Under the pieces are notes generated by a model, which searched no databases, was not told the DNA's origin, and was given only the letters and a program-made list of their open reading frames with translations. Shown here in pieces: positions 40,018-48,532 of a DNA stretch of 64,000 nucleotides (its first letter is position 1; every line of letters begins with the position of its first letter). A program made the translations under genes and the position numbers. This DNA comes from Nocardioides szechwanensis. GTDB taxonomy: Bacteria; Actinomycetota; Actinomycetes; Propionibacteriales; Nocardioidaceae. The stretch covers positions 434,001 through 498,000 of the forward strand of contig NZ_FNIC01000002.1 of assembly GCF_900103935.1 (NCBI RefSeq), given 5' to 3'.

Positions 40018-40797
40018 GTGGACGACCCGAGCCTGACCGTGCTGCTGCTGCTCGGGCTGGCGGCGGTCACGGCCGGCTTCGTGGACGCGGTGGTCGGCGG
40101 CGGCGGGCTGGTCCAGCTCCCGGCGCTGCTGCTGGGGCTCCCCGGCGCCACCCCGGTGCAGGTCCTCGCGACCAACAAGCTCGCCTCCATCTGCGGTACG
40201 ACGGTCAGCTCGGCGACGTACTACCGGCGGGTCAAGCCGGACCCACGCACGTTCCTCCCGCTGATGGCCCTGTCGTTCGTGGGCGCGGTCCTCGGTGCGG
40301 GCGTGGCGTTCCTGATCCCACGCTCGGCGTTCGACCCGATCGTGCTGGTGGTGCTGGTCGCGGTCGGCGCCTACGTCGTACTGCGCCCCGAGATCGGCGA
40401 CACCACGACGCTGCGCTTCGCCGGGCGCCGGCACACCTCTGCCGCGATGCTCACCGGGCTCGCGGTCGGCTTCTACGACGGGGCGCTCGGGCCGGGCACC
40501 GGCAGCTTCTTCGTGTTCATCCTGGTCGGCCTCCTCGGCTACTCGTTCCTGGAGGGCTCGGCCAAGGCCCGGCTGGCCAACTGGGCCACCAACCTCGGGG
40601 CGCTGGTCGTCTTCGTCCCGCAGGGCGCCGTGCTCTGGAAGGTCGGGCTGCTCATGGGCGCGGCCAACCTGGTGGGCGGCTACCTCGGGGCGCGGATGGC
40701 GGTCTGGCGCGGCGCGGGGTTCGTGCGTGTGTTCTTCATCGTGGTGGTCTCGGCGTTCGTGGTGCGGATCGGCGGCGGGGTGGTCGGCCTGTGGTGA
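40018..40797 (+). CDS. TSUP family permease (TauE/SafE-like)
   Basis: 259 residues with about eight membrane segments. GFVDAVVGGGGLVQLPALLL and the second half's GLAVGFYDGALGPGTGSFFVF are the inverted family repeats. Members export sulfite, sulfoacetate or other organosulfur anions. The GTG is fixed by the shared promoter. It overlaps the yigZ gene by four bases (GTGA). Confidence 0.88.
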   Translation: MDDPSLTVLLLLGLAAVTAGFVDAVVGGGGLVQLPALLLGLPGATPVQVLATNKLASICGTTVSSATYYRRVKPDPRTFLPLMALSFVGAVLGAGVAFLIPRSAFDPIVLVVLVAVGAYVVLRPEIGDTTTLRFAGRRHTSAAMLTGLAVGFYDGALGPGTGSFFVFILVGLLGYSFLEGSAKARLANWATNLGALVVFVPQGAVLWKVGLLMGAANLVGGYLGARMAVWRGAGFVRVFFIVVVSAFVVRIGGGVVGLW

Positions 40798-41426
40798 GCG
40801 GCTACCGCACGGTCGCCCGCGACGCCGAGGCCGAGACCGAGGTGAAGCGCTCGCGCTTCCTGGCCACGCTGGTCCGGGTCGAGTCCGAGGACGCCGCGCG
40901 CGCGGTGGTGGCCCGGCTCCGCAAGGAGCACTGGGACGCCCGGCACCACTGCACGGCCTACGTCCTCGGCCCCGAGGCCGCGATCGAGCGCTCCAGCGAC
41001 GACGGCGAGCCGGCCGGCACCGCCGGTGCGCCGATGCTCGAGGTGCTGCGCGGGCACGGGCTCTCCGACGTGGTCGCAGTTGTCACCCGCTGGTTCGGCG
41101 GGACGCTGCTCGGCGCCGGCGGGCTGGTGCGCGCCTACGGCGACGCCGTGCGCGCCGGCCTCGACGCGGCCGGGACGCTGCGCCGCGACCTGCTGACCGA
41201 GCACCTGCTGGACCTCGGACATGCCGACGCCGGCCGGATCGAGGGCGAGCTGCGCCAGCGGGGCGTCACCGTGCTCGACACGTCGTACGGCGCCGTGGTG
41301 ACCCTGCGACTAGCCGTGCCGCCGGACGGTGAGGAGCGGCTCGCCGGCCTGGTCGCCGAGCTGACCGGCGGCACGGGAGCCACGAGCCCCGCAGGACAGC
41401 GCTGGGTCGATAGCCTCGACCCATGA
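40794..41426 (+). CDS. YigZ/IMPACT family protein
   Basis: 210 residues. VKRSRFLATLVRVESEDAARAVVARLRKEHWDARHHC and SSDDGEPAGTAGAPMLEVL and VTRWFGGTLLGAGGLVRAYGDAV are the UPF0029 domain signatures; a DUF1949 domain ends it. Linked to stress translation in eukaryotes; the bacterial role is unclear. GTG 40,794 overlaps the TSUP stop. Confidence 0.9.
   Translation: MSGYRTVARDAEAETEVKRSRFLATLVRVESEDAARAVVARLRKEHWDARHHCTAYVLGPEAAIERSSDDGEPAGTAGAPMLEVLRGHGLSDVVAVVTRWFGGTLLGAGGLVRAYGDAVRAGLDAAGTLRRDLLTEHLLDLGHADAGRIEGELRQRGVTVLDTSYGAVVTLRLAVPPDGEERLAGLVAELTGGTGATSPAGQRWVDSLDP
41411..41416 (+). promoter_or_regulatory. -10 hexamer TAGCCT inside yigZ 3' end
   Basis: TAGCCT, six bases, then ATG at 41,423. 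It suggests the next gene also has its own leaderless transcript. Confidence 0.45.
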
Positions 41427-41746
41427 GCATCCCCGTCGACCTGGCCGACCTCGACCGCACGCTCGCAGACTTCGACGCGGGCTACCTGCTCACCACCTCC
41501 GACGAGCGGGTCAAGGCCGTCAGCGTCGCGCCCGACCTGGTCGACGGCGTGCTCGTCGCCCGGTCGCCGGGCCGGGGGTCGTGCGCCAACGTGGCCGCCA
41601 ACCCCCAGGCCACGGTGCTGTTCCCGCCACGGTTGGCGCTCGGCTTCACGCTCCTCGTCGACGGCACCGCCGAGGTCGACGGCGACGACGTGCGGCTCAC
41701 GCCGACCTCCGCCGTCCTGCACAAGTCCGTCGGAGGGGCCGCCTGA
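41423..41746 (+). CDS. Short pyridoxamine 5'-phosphate oxidase-like protein
   Basis: 107 residues. LLTTSDERVKAVSVAPDLVDGVLVARSPGRGSCANVAANPQATVLFPP in essence is the split-barrel flavin-binding fold start. It is short for the family and lacks clear FMN-phosphate residues; it may be a partner or degenerate. ATG overlaps yigZ by four bases, and its stop overlaps the VOC gene. Confidence 0.75.
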   Translation: MSIPVDLADLDRTLADFDAGYLLTTSDERVKAVSVAPDLVDGVLVARSPGRGSCANVAANPQATVLFPPRLALGFTLLVDGTAEVDGDDVRLTPTSAVLHKSVGGAA

Positions 41747-42486
41747 TGACGCCCTTCTGGGTCAGCGCCTTCCTCGACCTCGCCGACGACGACTTCGCGC
41801 GGGGCGTGGTGTTCTGGGCGGAGGTCACCGGCTACCGGGTCTCGTCGCCGCGTGGCGACAGCGAGGAGTTCGCGACCCTGGTCCCGCCCCAGGGTGACGA
41901 CTTCCTCCGGGTGCAGAAGCTGGCCGTCGGGCCGTCCCGGATCCACCTCGACGTCCACGTCGACGACCCGCAGGTCGCGGCCGAGGAGGCGGTCGCCCTC
42001 GGCGCCCGGGTCGTGCACCGGTCCAGGCACGGCTACGTCGTCGTGGCCTCTCCCGGGGGCTTCGTCTACTGCCTGGTGGCCCACCCCGCCGGGGTCCGGC
42101 CCCCGCCCGCCGGCTGGCCGGGCGGCTCGTCGCTGGTCGACCAGGTCTGCCTCGACATCCCGGCGGCCGGCTTCGACGAGGAGTGCGCGTTCTGGCAGGC
42201 GGTGACCGGCTGGGAGCTCCAGGAGGCCGGCCCGGAGTTCCGCCGGCTGGTCCGCCCGGCGGGGATCCCGCTACGCCTGCTGCTCCAGCGGCTCGACGAC
42301 CCGGCCGGGCAGGTGAGCGCCCACCTCGACCTCGCCAGCAGCGACCGCGCTGCGGAGGCGGCGCGCCACGAGCGGCTCGGGGCGCGGGTCCTCTCGGTCA
42401 ACGAGCACTGGACCGTGCTGGCCGACCCCGCCGGCTCGGCGTACTGCATCACCGACCGCGACCCCGAAACCGGGCTGCTGCCCTGA
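41746..42486 (+). CDS. VOC superfamily protein, two domains
   Basis: 246 residues made of two vicinal-oxygen-chelate halves: the first with FWAEVTGYRVSSP ... HLDVHVDDPQVAAEEAVALGARVV and the second FWQAVTGWELQEAG ... HLDLASSDRAAEAARHERLGARV. Such proteins act on or bind small electrophiles or antibiotics. The ATG follows CGGAGGGG and overlaps the previous stop (TGATG). Confidence 0.85.
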   Translation: MTPFWVSAFLDLADDDFARGVVFWAEVTGYRVSSPRGDSEEFATLVPPQGDDFLRVQKLAVGPSRIHLDVHVDDPQVAAEEAVALGARVVHRSRHGYVVVASPGGFVYCLVAHPAGVRPPPAGWPGGSSLVDQVCLDIPAAGFDEECAFWQAVTGWELQEAGPEFRRLVRPAGIPLRLLLQRLDDPAGQVSAHLDLASSDRAAEAARHERLGARVLSVNEHWTVLADPAGSAYCITDRDPETGLLP

Positions 42487-42497
42487 GCGCAGACCGC

Positions 42498-42503
42498 TAG
42501 CGT
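42498..42503 (+). promoter_or_regulatory. -10 hexamer TAGCGT, leaderless spacing
   Basis: TAGCGT, six bases, then ATG at 42,510. Confidence 0.5.
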
Positions 42504-42509
42504 CGGGGC

Positions 42510-43031
42510 ATGGACTCCGAGCAGCGTGGCTTCCCGCCCAACAACGCCGACGAGCGCACCACGCTCCTGGCCTTCCTCGACTGGCACCGCAACACCCTGC
42601 GGATCAAGACCGCCGGTCTCGGCGCCACCCAGCTCGACACCCCGCACCCGCCGTCGGACATGACGCTGGGCGGGATGCTCAAGCACCTGGCCTACGTCGA
42701 GAACTGGTGGGCCCGCTCGATCATGGCCGGCCACGACGACGAGCCGTGGGCCTCGGTCGACTGGGACGCCGACGGCGACTGGGACTGGCACAGCGCCAAG
42801 GACGACAACCCCGCCCAGCTGCGCGATCTCTTCGACGCCGAGGTCGACAAGGCCGACGCGGTGATCGCCTCGTTCACCAGCCTGGACGCGCCGTCGGCGC
42901 GCAAGAGCGGGCGCACCGGCGAGCACTTCAACCTGCGCTGGGTGCTGGTCCACCTCGTCGAGGAGTACGCCCGGCACAACGGCCACGCCGACCTGATCCG
43001 TGAGGCGATCGACGGCACCGTCGGCCACTAG
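42510..43031 (+). CDS. DinB/DUF664 family protein, likely mycothiol-dependent
   Basis: 173 residues of a four-helix bundle. The metal His positions look to be HLAYVENWW (first helix end) and EEYARHNGHADLIRE (late pair). LAFLDWHRNTLRIKTAGL and MTLGGMLKHLAYVE are the typical DUF664 stretches. Members in actinobacteria use mycothiol to detoxify or isomerise small molecules. The gene converges on the ABC1 gene with a four-base overlap. Confidence 0.85.
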   Translation: MDSEQRGFPPNNADERTTLLAFLDWHRNTLRIKTAGLGATQLDTPHPPSDMTLGGMLKHLAYVENWWARSIMAGHDDEPWASVDWDADGDWDWHSAKDDNPAQLRDLFDAEVDKADAVIASFTSLDAPSARKSGRTGEHFNLRWVLVHLVEEYARHNGHADLIREAIDGTVGH

Positions 43032-44365
43032 CTCGGGTCGGCGAACCCCGGCAGGTAGTCGGTGAGGATCTGCCGGAACGGCGCTTCGGCTTCGAGCTGG
43101 CTGAGCACGCCGATGCCACCGATCCAGGTGCGGTGGATGAGCATGTACGACGGCGGCAGGTTGAGCTTGATCGCGACCGTGTAGGTGGGCTCGCGGGGGT
43201 TGTTGATGCGCTGGAACTGCTCGCGCATCCACTCCCGGTTGAACTGGAAGCGCTCGACCAGCGTCGGCTCCACCAGCGGGGAGAGGTAGTCGACCAGCAG
43301 GTCGGGGTCGATCTTGATGTTGTCCTTGATGAAGCCCTCGCGGCGCAGCTCGGCCATCAGCGGCTCCTTGTCCGCCAGTGCGGTGAGCCGGATCAGGGTG
43401 CCCATCGCGTCGGGGAAGCGGCCCTCGGGCAGCCGGGCCACGGCGCCGAAGTCGAGCACGCCAAGGCGACCGGGCGAGCCGTCCTTGGCGGGGATCACCC
43501 GGTAGTTGCCGGGGTGCGGGTCGGCGTGGAGCATGCCGGTGCGGGTCGGGCCCTCGAAGAGGAACTTCACCATCAGCTCGCCGTAGTGGTTGCGCTCCTC
43601 GACGGTGCCGTCGCGGATGACCTGCGCGAGGGACGAGTCGGAGTCGAGCCACTCGGTGACCAGCACCTCACCGCCGACGTCGACGACGTCCGGTACGACG
43701 ATGTCGGGGTCATCGCGGAAGACCTCCGCGAACGCACGCTGCGCCTCCGCCTCGAGGCGGTAGTCGAGCTCGTCCTCGGCGCGCGCCTGGACCTCCTCGA
43801 CCAGCGGCTTGATGTCGATGCCGGGGAAGAGAGGCCCGATCGTCCGGGCCAGGCGGGCGAGCTGGCGCAGGTCGGAGCGCAGGGCGTCGCCGGCGCCGGG
43901 GTACTGCACCTTGACGGCCACCTCGCGGCCGTCGTGCCAGCGGCCCTTGTGCACCTGCCCGATCGAGGCGGCGGCGGTCGGCCCGCCGTCCAGCCACACC
44001 AGACGGTCGGGCCAGTCCGGGCCCAGGTCGCGGGTCAGGATGTCACGCACGGTCTGGGTGGGCATCGGCGGCGCGGAGTCCTGGAGCCGGGTCAGCTGTT
44101 CGCGGTAGGGGCCGGCCAGGTCCTCCGGAAGTGCCGCCTCGAAGATCGACAGCTGCTGGCCGAACTTCATCGCCCCGCCCTTGAGCTCACCCAGCGTGCG
44201 GAACAGCTGCTCCGCCGTACGTTGCTGGATCTCGCCCATCACCTGCTCGGCGGGCGCACCTCCGAGCCGTCGGCCGAGACCCATCGCACTGCGGCCCGCG
44301 AAGCCCAAGGGCAACGCCGCCAACCTGGCCGTACGTGCTGCTGCCTTGCGGGGGAGGTCGGCCAT
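43028..44365 (-). CDS. ABC1/UbiB-like atypical kinase
   Basis: 445 residues. The KxGQ motif (GAMKFGQQLS), a lysine strand VAVKVQYPG, the catalytic-loop HADPHPGNY and the metal site GVLDFGAVARL place it in the UbiB/ADCK group. In relatives it supports quinone biosynthesis or lipid homeostasis rather than protein phosphorylation. ATG 44,365 is fixed by AACAAT six bases upstream. Confidence 0.9.
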   Translation of the reverse strand: MADLPRKAAARTARLAALPLGFAGRSAMGLGRRLGGAPAEQVMGEIQQRTAEQLFRTLGELKGGAMKFGQQLSIFEAALPEDLAGPYREQLTRLQDSAPPMPTQTVRDILTRDLGPDWPDRLVWLDGGPTAAASIGQVHKGRWHDGREVAVKVQYPGAGDALRSDLRQLARLARTIGPLFPGIDIKPLVEEVQARAEDELDYRLEAEAQRAFAEVFRDDPDIVVPDVVDVGGEVLVTEWLDSDSSLAQVIRDGTVEERNHYGELMVKFLFEGPTRTGMLHADPHPGNYRVIPAKDGSPGRLGVLDFGAVARLPEGRFPDAMGTLIRLTALADKEPLMAELRREGFIKDNIKIDPDLLVDYLSPLVEPTLVERFQFNREWMREQFQRINNPREPTYTVAIKLNLPPSYMLIHRTWIGGIGVLSQLEAEAPFRQILTDYLPGFADPS

Positions 44366-44371
44366 GCGCCC

Positions 44372-44377
44372 ATTGTT
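44372..44377 (-). promoter_or_regulatory. -10 hexamer AACAAT, leaderless spacing
   Basis: AACAAT, six bases (GGGCGC), then the ABC1 kinase ATG on the minus strand. Confidence 0.4.
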
Positions 44378-44403
44378 CCAGGGGGTCCCTGATCGCCTGC
44401 GCC

Positions 44404-45081
44404 TCAGGCGCCGCCGTCGCGCCGGGCGGCGTCGACGAGACCGCTCTCGTAGGCGAAGACGACCAGCTGCGTGCGGTCCCGCAGGTCGAGCTTGGTGAGC
44501 AGGCTGGAGACGTGGGACTTCACCGTCGCGGCGCCGATGAACAGCTCCCCGGAGATCTCGGTGTTGCTGGCGCCCTGGGCGACGGCGAGCAGCACCTCGC
44601 GCTCCCGCTCGGTGAGCCGTTCGGCCTGGGCGGCGGTCGCCGTGTCGACCGCGAGGCGCTGGGCGAACCGGCCGATCAGCCGCCGGGTGATGGACGGCGC
44701 CAGGAGCGCACCCCCGGACGCCACGGTGCGGACGGCGACCGGCAGCTCCTCGGGCGGGATGTCCTTGAGGATGAAGCCGCTCGCGCCCGCGCGCAGGGCC
44801 TCGTAGACGTAGGCGTCCGGCTCGAAGGTGGTGAGGATCAGCACCCGGACCGGCCAGTCCGCCTCGGCCAGGATCCGGGCGGTCGCCTCGAGCCCGTCCA
44901 TCTCGGGCATCCGGATGTCCATCAGGATGACGTCGGGCCGCGTGGCCCGGGCGACCTCGATCGCCTCCGCCCCGGTGCCCGCCTGGCCCACCACCTCGAG
45001 GTCGTCCTGCTGGCCGAGCACCATCGCGAAGCCGCCGCGGACCAGGGCCTGGTCGTCGACCACGACGACCCGGATCGTCAT
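44404..45081 (-). CDS. NarL/LuxR-type response regulator
   Basis: 225 residues. The receiver has acidic VVVDDQALVRGG, the phospho-Asp in VILMDIRMPEMDG and the Lys near FILKDIPPEEL; the output is a LuxR helix-turn-helix (LTEREREVLLAVAQG ... VKSHVSSLLTKL). ATG at 45,081 overlaps the kinase stop (ATGA), so it is co-transcribed with the cognate histidine kinase. The divergent MMPL pump gene is the likely target. Confidence 0.92.
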   Translation of the reverse strand: MTIRVVVVDDQALVRGGFAMVLGQQDDLEVVGQAGTGAEAIEVARATRPDVILMDIRMPEMDGLEATARILAEADWPVRVLILTTFEPDAYVYEALRAGASGFILKDIPPEELPVAVRTVASGGALLAPSITRRLIGRFAQRLAVDTATAAQAERLTEREREVLLAVAQGASNTEISGELFIGAATVKSHVSSLLTKLDLRDRTQLVVFAYESGLVDAARRDGGA

Positions 45082-46196
45082 GCGCCGTCCCCGAGGGGCA
45101 GCACCGCGAGCACCTGGAAGCCGCCACCGGAGCGCGGCCCCGCCTGGAGGCTGCCCCCGAGGAGCTGCGTCCGCTCGCGCATCCCGACCAGCCCGTGCCC
45201 AGAACCGGCTCGGACCTGGCTGCCGGGTCCGTCGTCGGCGACGTCGATGGTCATCGCACGGTGGTCGACGCGGATGCCGACCGCGACCGACGTACCCGGG
45301 CCGGCGTGCTTGAGGGCGTTGGTCAGCGCCTCCTGGACGATGCGGAACGCGAAGAGGTCGACGCGACCGGGCAGGCCGGGGGGTGCGGGGTCCGCGTCCA
45401 GCGACACGTGGAGCCCGGCCTCGCCGAGCTGGGAGACCAGGCGGGGTACGTCGGCCAGGCCGGGCTGCGGCCCCAGCTCGCCGTCGGCGCTGTCCGGGCG
45501 CAGCACCTGGAGGAGGTGACGGAGCTCGCCCAGCGCCTGGCGGCCGGCCTGCTCCACCGCGGCCATCGCCTGGACGGCTCCCTCGGGGTCGACGCGGGCG
45601 ACGGTCTTGGCGGCGCCGGCCTGGACGGTCATCAGGCTGACGCCGTGGGCGACGACGTCGTGCAGCTCGCGGGCGATCCGGGTCCGCTCCTCGGCCAGCA
45701 CCCGGCTCTCCTGGGCAGCCTGCTCGCGGACGAGCAGGGCGGCCCGCTCCGCCCGCTGGCGGACCACCAGGCCCGCGGACCACACGAGCACGGTGACCAG
45801 GGCGCCACCGACCGCGTCGGCCACCGTGGCGTCGGCCGTGAGCGCGTCGACCATGGCGAAGCCGAGGGCACTGGCGACGACCAGCCCGTTGGCCACCCGG
45901 CCGGGGGAGTAGCGGCCCACGCTGTAGAGCGACACCAGGGTGGCGACGCCGACGTGCCCGAAGTCGAACGTGATCGACAGCGCGGCGCAGGCCAGCACCA
46001 CGGCGAAGACCGCCACCGGCTGCCGGCGGCGGCCGAGCAGGGCCACGGCCGCGACGGCGAAGACGAGGTACGCCGGGAGCGGGACGTCGCCGAAGGTGCG
46101 GAAGGCGCTGTCCTGGCCGTTGCGCGCGAAGACCAGCACGCTCGCCAGGAACGAGGCGCCGACCAGGGCAGCGTCCGCGGAGCGGCGAGGGGGCAT
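45078..46196 (-). CDS. Sensor histidine kinase (HisKA_3/NarX-type)
   Basis: 372 residues. Four to six N-terminal membrane helices (about 10-150) form the sensor. The dimerisation/phospho-acceptor segment is RIARELHDVVAHGVSLM, and the ATPase domain holds IVQEALTNALKHAG, VADDGPG and GLVGMRERTQLLGG. ATG 46,196 is chosen over the longer start because TACAGT lies six bases upstream. It pairs with the response regulator. Confidence 0.92.
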   Translation of the reverse strand: MPPRRSADAALVGASFLASVLVFARNGQDSAFRTFGDVPLPAYLVFAVAAVALLGRRRQPVAVFAVVLACAALSITFDFGHVGVATLVSLYSVGRYSPGRVANGLVVASALGFAMVDALTADATVADAVGGALVTVLVWSAGLVVRQRAERAALLVREQAAQESRVLAEERTRIARELHDVVAHGVSLMTVQAGAAKTVARVDPEGAVQAMAAVEQAGRQALGELRHLLQVLRPDSADGELGPQPGLADVPRLVSQLGEAGLHVSLDADPAPPGLPGRVDLFAFRIVQEALTNALKHAGPGTSVAVGIRVDHRAMTIDVADDGPGSQVRAGSGHGLVGMRERTQLLGGSLQAGPRSGGGFQVLAVLPLGDGA

Positions 46197-46202
46197 CTGG
46201 CC

Positions 46203-46208
46203 ACTGTA
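46203..46208 (-). promoter_or_regulatory. -10 hexamer TACAGT, leaderless spacing
   Basis: TACAGT, six bases, then the kinase ATG on the minus strand. Confidence 0.5.
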
Positions 46209-46348
46209 GGGCGCTGCGGGCGCGCGCAACTCCGTCTGGAGGAGGGGCTCCGGGTCCGCCTCGTGGGGGGCGACCACTGGCCTCGTCGCACGGCACCGTC
46301 GTACCCATCAGCGACCGCCGAGGCCGCCGCCCCACGAGGAGACAGACC

Positions 46349-48532
46349 ATGAACCGCTTCAGTCGCAGCATCGGAACCGCCAGCGCCAGGCACCCGTCGC
46401 GCACGATCGTGGGCTGGGTGGCGCTGCTGCTGGCGGTGGTGTTCCTCGCGGCCGGCGGCGGAGGCTCGTTCGTCGACGACTTCGTCGCACCTGGCAGCGA
46501 GAGCGGCCGGGCACTGGAGCAGCTCGAGGAGGACTTCCCGGAGGCGGCACAGGGCTCCGCACTGGTGGTCTTCGCCTCAGAGGACGGGCAGCCCCTGGCG
46601 GCCCACCGGCGGGCGATCGACGCAGTCATGGTCGAGGTCGCGCTGGCCCAGCACGTCGAGGGCTTCGGCGACCCGCTCCGCGTCGGAACGGTCTCGGCCG
46701 ACGGCCGGGTCGGGTTCGTCGAGCTCACCCTCGACGCGCCCGGGGTCGACCTGGGCAAGGGCTCGCTCGCGGACCTGACGGACGTGGTCGAGACGTCCGA
46801 CGTACCCGGTCTGCGGGTCGAGCTCGGCGGCGACGCCGTCTTCCTCAACGCGCCGGACGAGAGCTCACCCAGCGAGGGGATCGGCATCCTGGTCGCCCTG
46901 CTGGTGCTGCTGGTCGCGTTCGGCACCATCGTGGCGGCTCTGGTGCCGATCGCTCTCGCCCTGGTCTCGGTGGGTGCCGGTATCGGCGGGATCCTGCTGC
47001 TTGCCGGCTCCATGAACGTCTCGGTGTCCGCGGTCCCGGTCGCCGGGGTGGTCGGGCTCGGCGTCGGCATCGACTACGCCCTGTTCATCGTCGCCCGCTA
47101 CCGGGAGAACCGCGAGGCCGGGCAGGACAACGAGCGGGCGCTCGCCGGCGCCATGGGCTCGTCCGGAGCCGCGGTGATCTTCGCCGGCGGCACCGTCGCC
47201 GTCGCGATGTCCGCCCTCGCCCTGACCGGGCTCGGCCTGCTCACCTCGATCGGCCTGGCCACCGCCATCGTGGTGCTGGCAGCGGTCGCCGCCGCGCTCA
47301 CCCTGCTGCCCGCCCTGCTCGCGCTGCTCGGCGACCGGATCGACACCGGCCGGGTGCTGCGCCACCGCCCCGCGGCTCGCCCCTCCGACAGCGCCTGGTG
47401 GCGCTTCGGTCACCGCGTCGCCGGGAGGCCGTGGCCCTACCTGCTCGGTGCGACCGTGGCCCTGCTCGCGCTGGCCGCTCCGGCACTGTGGATCCAGACG
47501 GCGTTCCCGGCCGCCGGCGACGCGCCGAGCGGCACGACGTACCGCCAGGCCTATGACCTGCTCGAGGAGGGCTTCGGTCCGGGCGTCAACGGCCCGCTGC
47601 TCCTCGTGGTCGACCTGGAGGCCCCGGGTGCGGGTGCCGCCGACCTGACCACCCTGACCGAGGCCGTCGCTGCCAACGCGCACATCGCCTCGGTGAGCGC
47701 TGTGCGGACGTCGGCCGACGGCGGTACGGCGGTCCTCACCGCGATGCCGACCACCGGCCCGGCGGACCTCGAGACCTCGGTCGCGATCGCCGAGGTCCGG
47801 GACCTGCTGCCCGGCAACGTCCGCGTCTCCGGGATCACGGCCACGACCGACGACCTCACCACCCAGCTGAGCGACACCATGCCGCTGTTCGTGGGGGCGG
47901 TGCTGGTGGCGTCGTTCCTGCTGCTGATGCTGGTCTTCCGGTCCGTGGTCGTCCCACTAAAGGCGGCCGTGATGAACCTGCTGTCGATCGGCGGTGCCTA
48001 CGGCGTCCTGGTCGTGGTCTTCCAATGGGGCTGGGGCAGCAGCCTGATCGGGCTCGAGGGCCCGACCCCGATCACCTCGCTGATTCTGGTGATCATGTTC
48101 CCGATCCTGTTCGGCCTGTCGATGGACTACGAGGTGTTCCTGCTGTCGCGGGTCCGCGAGGAGTACGTGCGGACCGGCGACAACACCGAGTCGGTCGCCC
48201 GCGGCCTCGCCGGCACGGGCCGCGTGATCACCTCGGCGGCGCTGATCATGGTCGCGGTCTTCCTCGCCTTCGTGGCCAGCCCGGTCCCGTCGCTCAAGAT
48301 GCTCGGCCTGGGCCTCGCGACCGCCGTACTCATCGACGCGACGGTGGTCCGGATGATCCTGGTGCCGGCGACCATGGCGCTGCTGGGCAGGGCCAACTGG
48401 TGGCTGCCGGCCTGGCTCGACCGGGTCCTGCCCCGCCTCACCGTCGAGGGCGAGGCGTCCCCGCTAGAAGAGCCCGACCACGTTGCCGTCGGCGTCGAGG
48501 TCGATCCGGCCGGCGTTGGGGTGCTTCGGTAG
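46349..48532 (+). CDS. MMPL family RND-type transporter
   Basis: 727 residues with about 12 membrane helices in two halves: GVGIDYALFIVARYREN and GLSMDYEVFLLSRVREEY are the matching charged motifs of the two repeats. Such pumps export lipids or drugs. The ATG follows GAGGAG. The last 23 codons run through the 3' end of the convergent fhs gene and encode an odd tail (EEPDHVAVGVEVDPAGVGVLR), so the original stop may have been lost. Confidence 0.9.
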   Translation: MNRFSRSIGTASARHPSRTIVGWVALLLAVVFLAAGGGGSFVDDFVAPGSESGRALEQLEEDFPEAAQGSALVVFASEDGQPLAAHRRAIDAVMVEVALAQHVEGFGDPLRVGTVSADGRVGFVELTLDAPGVDLGKGSLADLTDVVETSDVPGLRVELGGDAVFLNAPDESSPSEGIGILVALLVLLVAFGTIVAALVPIALALVSVGAGIGGILLLAGSMNVSVSAVPVAGVVGLGVGIDYALFIVARYRENREAGQDNERALAGAMGSSGAAVIFAGGTVAVAMSALALTGLGLLTSIGLATAIVVLAAVAAALTLLPALLALLGDRIDTGRVLRHRPAARPSDSAWWRFGHRVAGRPWPYLLGATVALLALAAPALWIQTAFPAAGDAPSGTTYRQAYDLLEEGFGPGVNGPLLLVVDLEAPGAGAADLTTLTEAVAANAHIASVSAVRTSADGGTAVLTAMPTTGPADLETSVAIAEVRDLLPGNVRVSGITATTDDLTTQLSDTMPLFVGAVLVASFLLLMLVFRSVVVPLKAAVMNLLSIGGAYGVLVVVFQWGWGSSLIGLEGPTPITSLILVIMFPILFGLSMDYEVFLLSRVREEYVRTGDNTESVARGLAGTGRVITSAALIMVAVFLAFVASPVPSLKMLGLGLATAVLIDATVVRMILVPATMALLGRANWWLPAWLDRVLPRLTVEGEASPLEEPDHVAVGVEVDPAGVGVLR

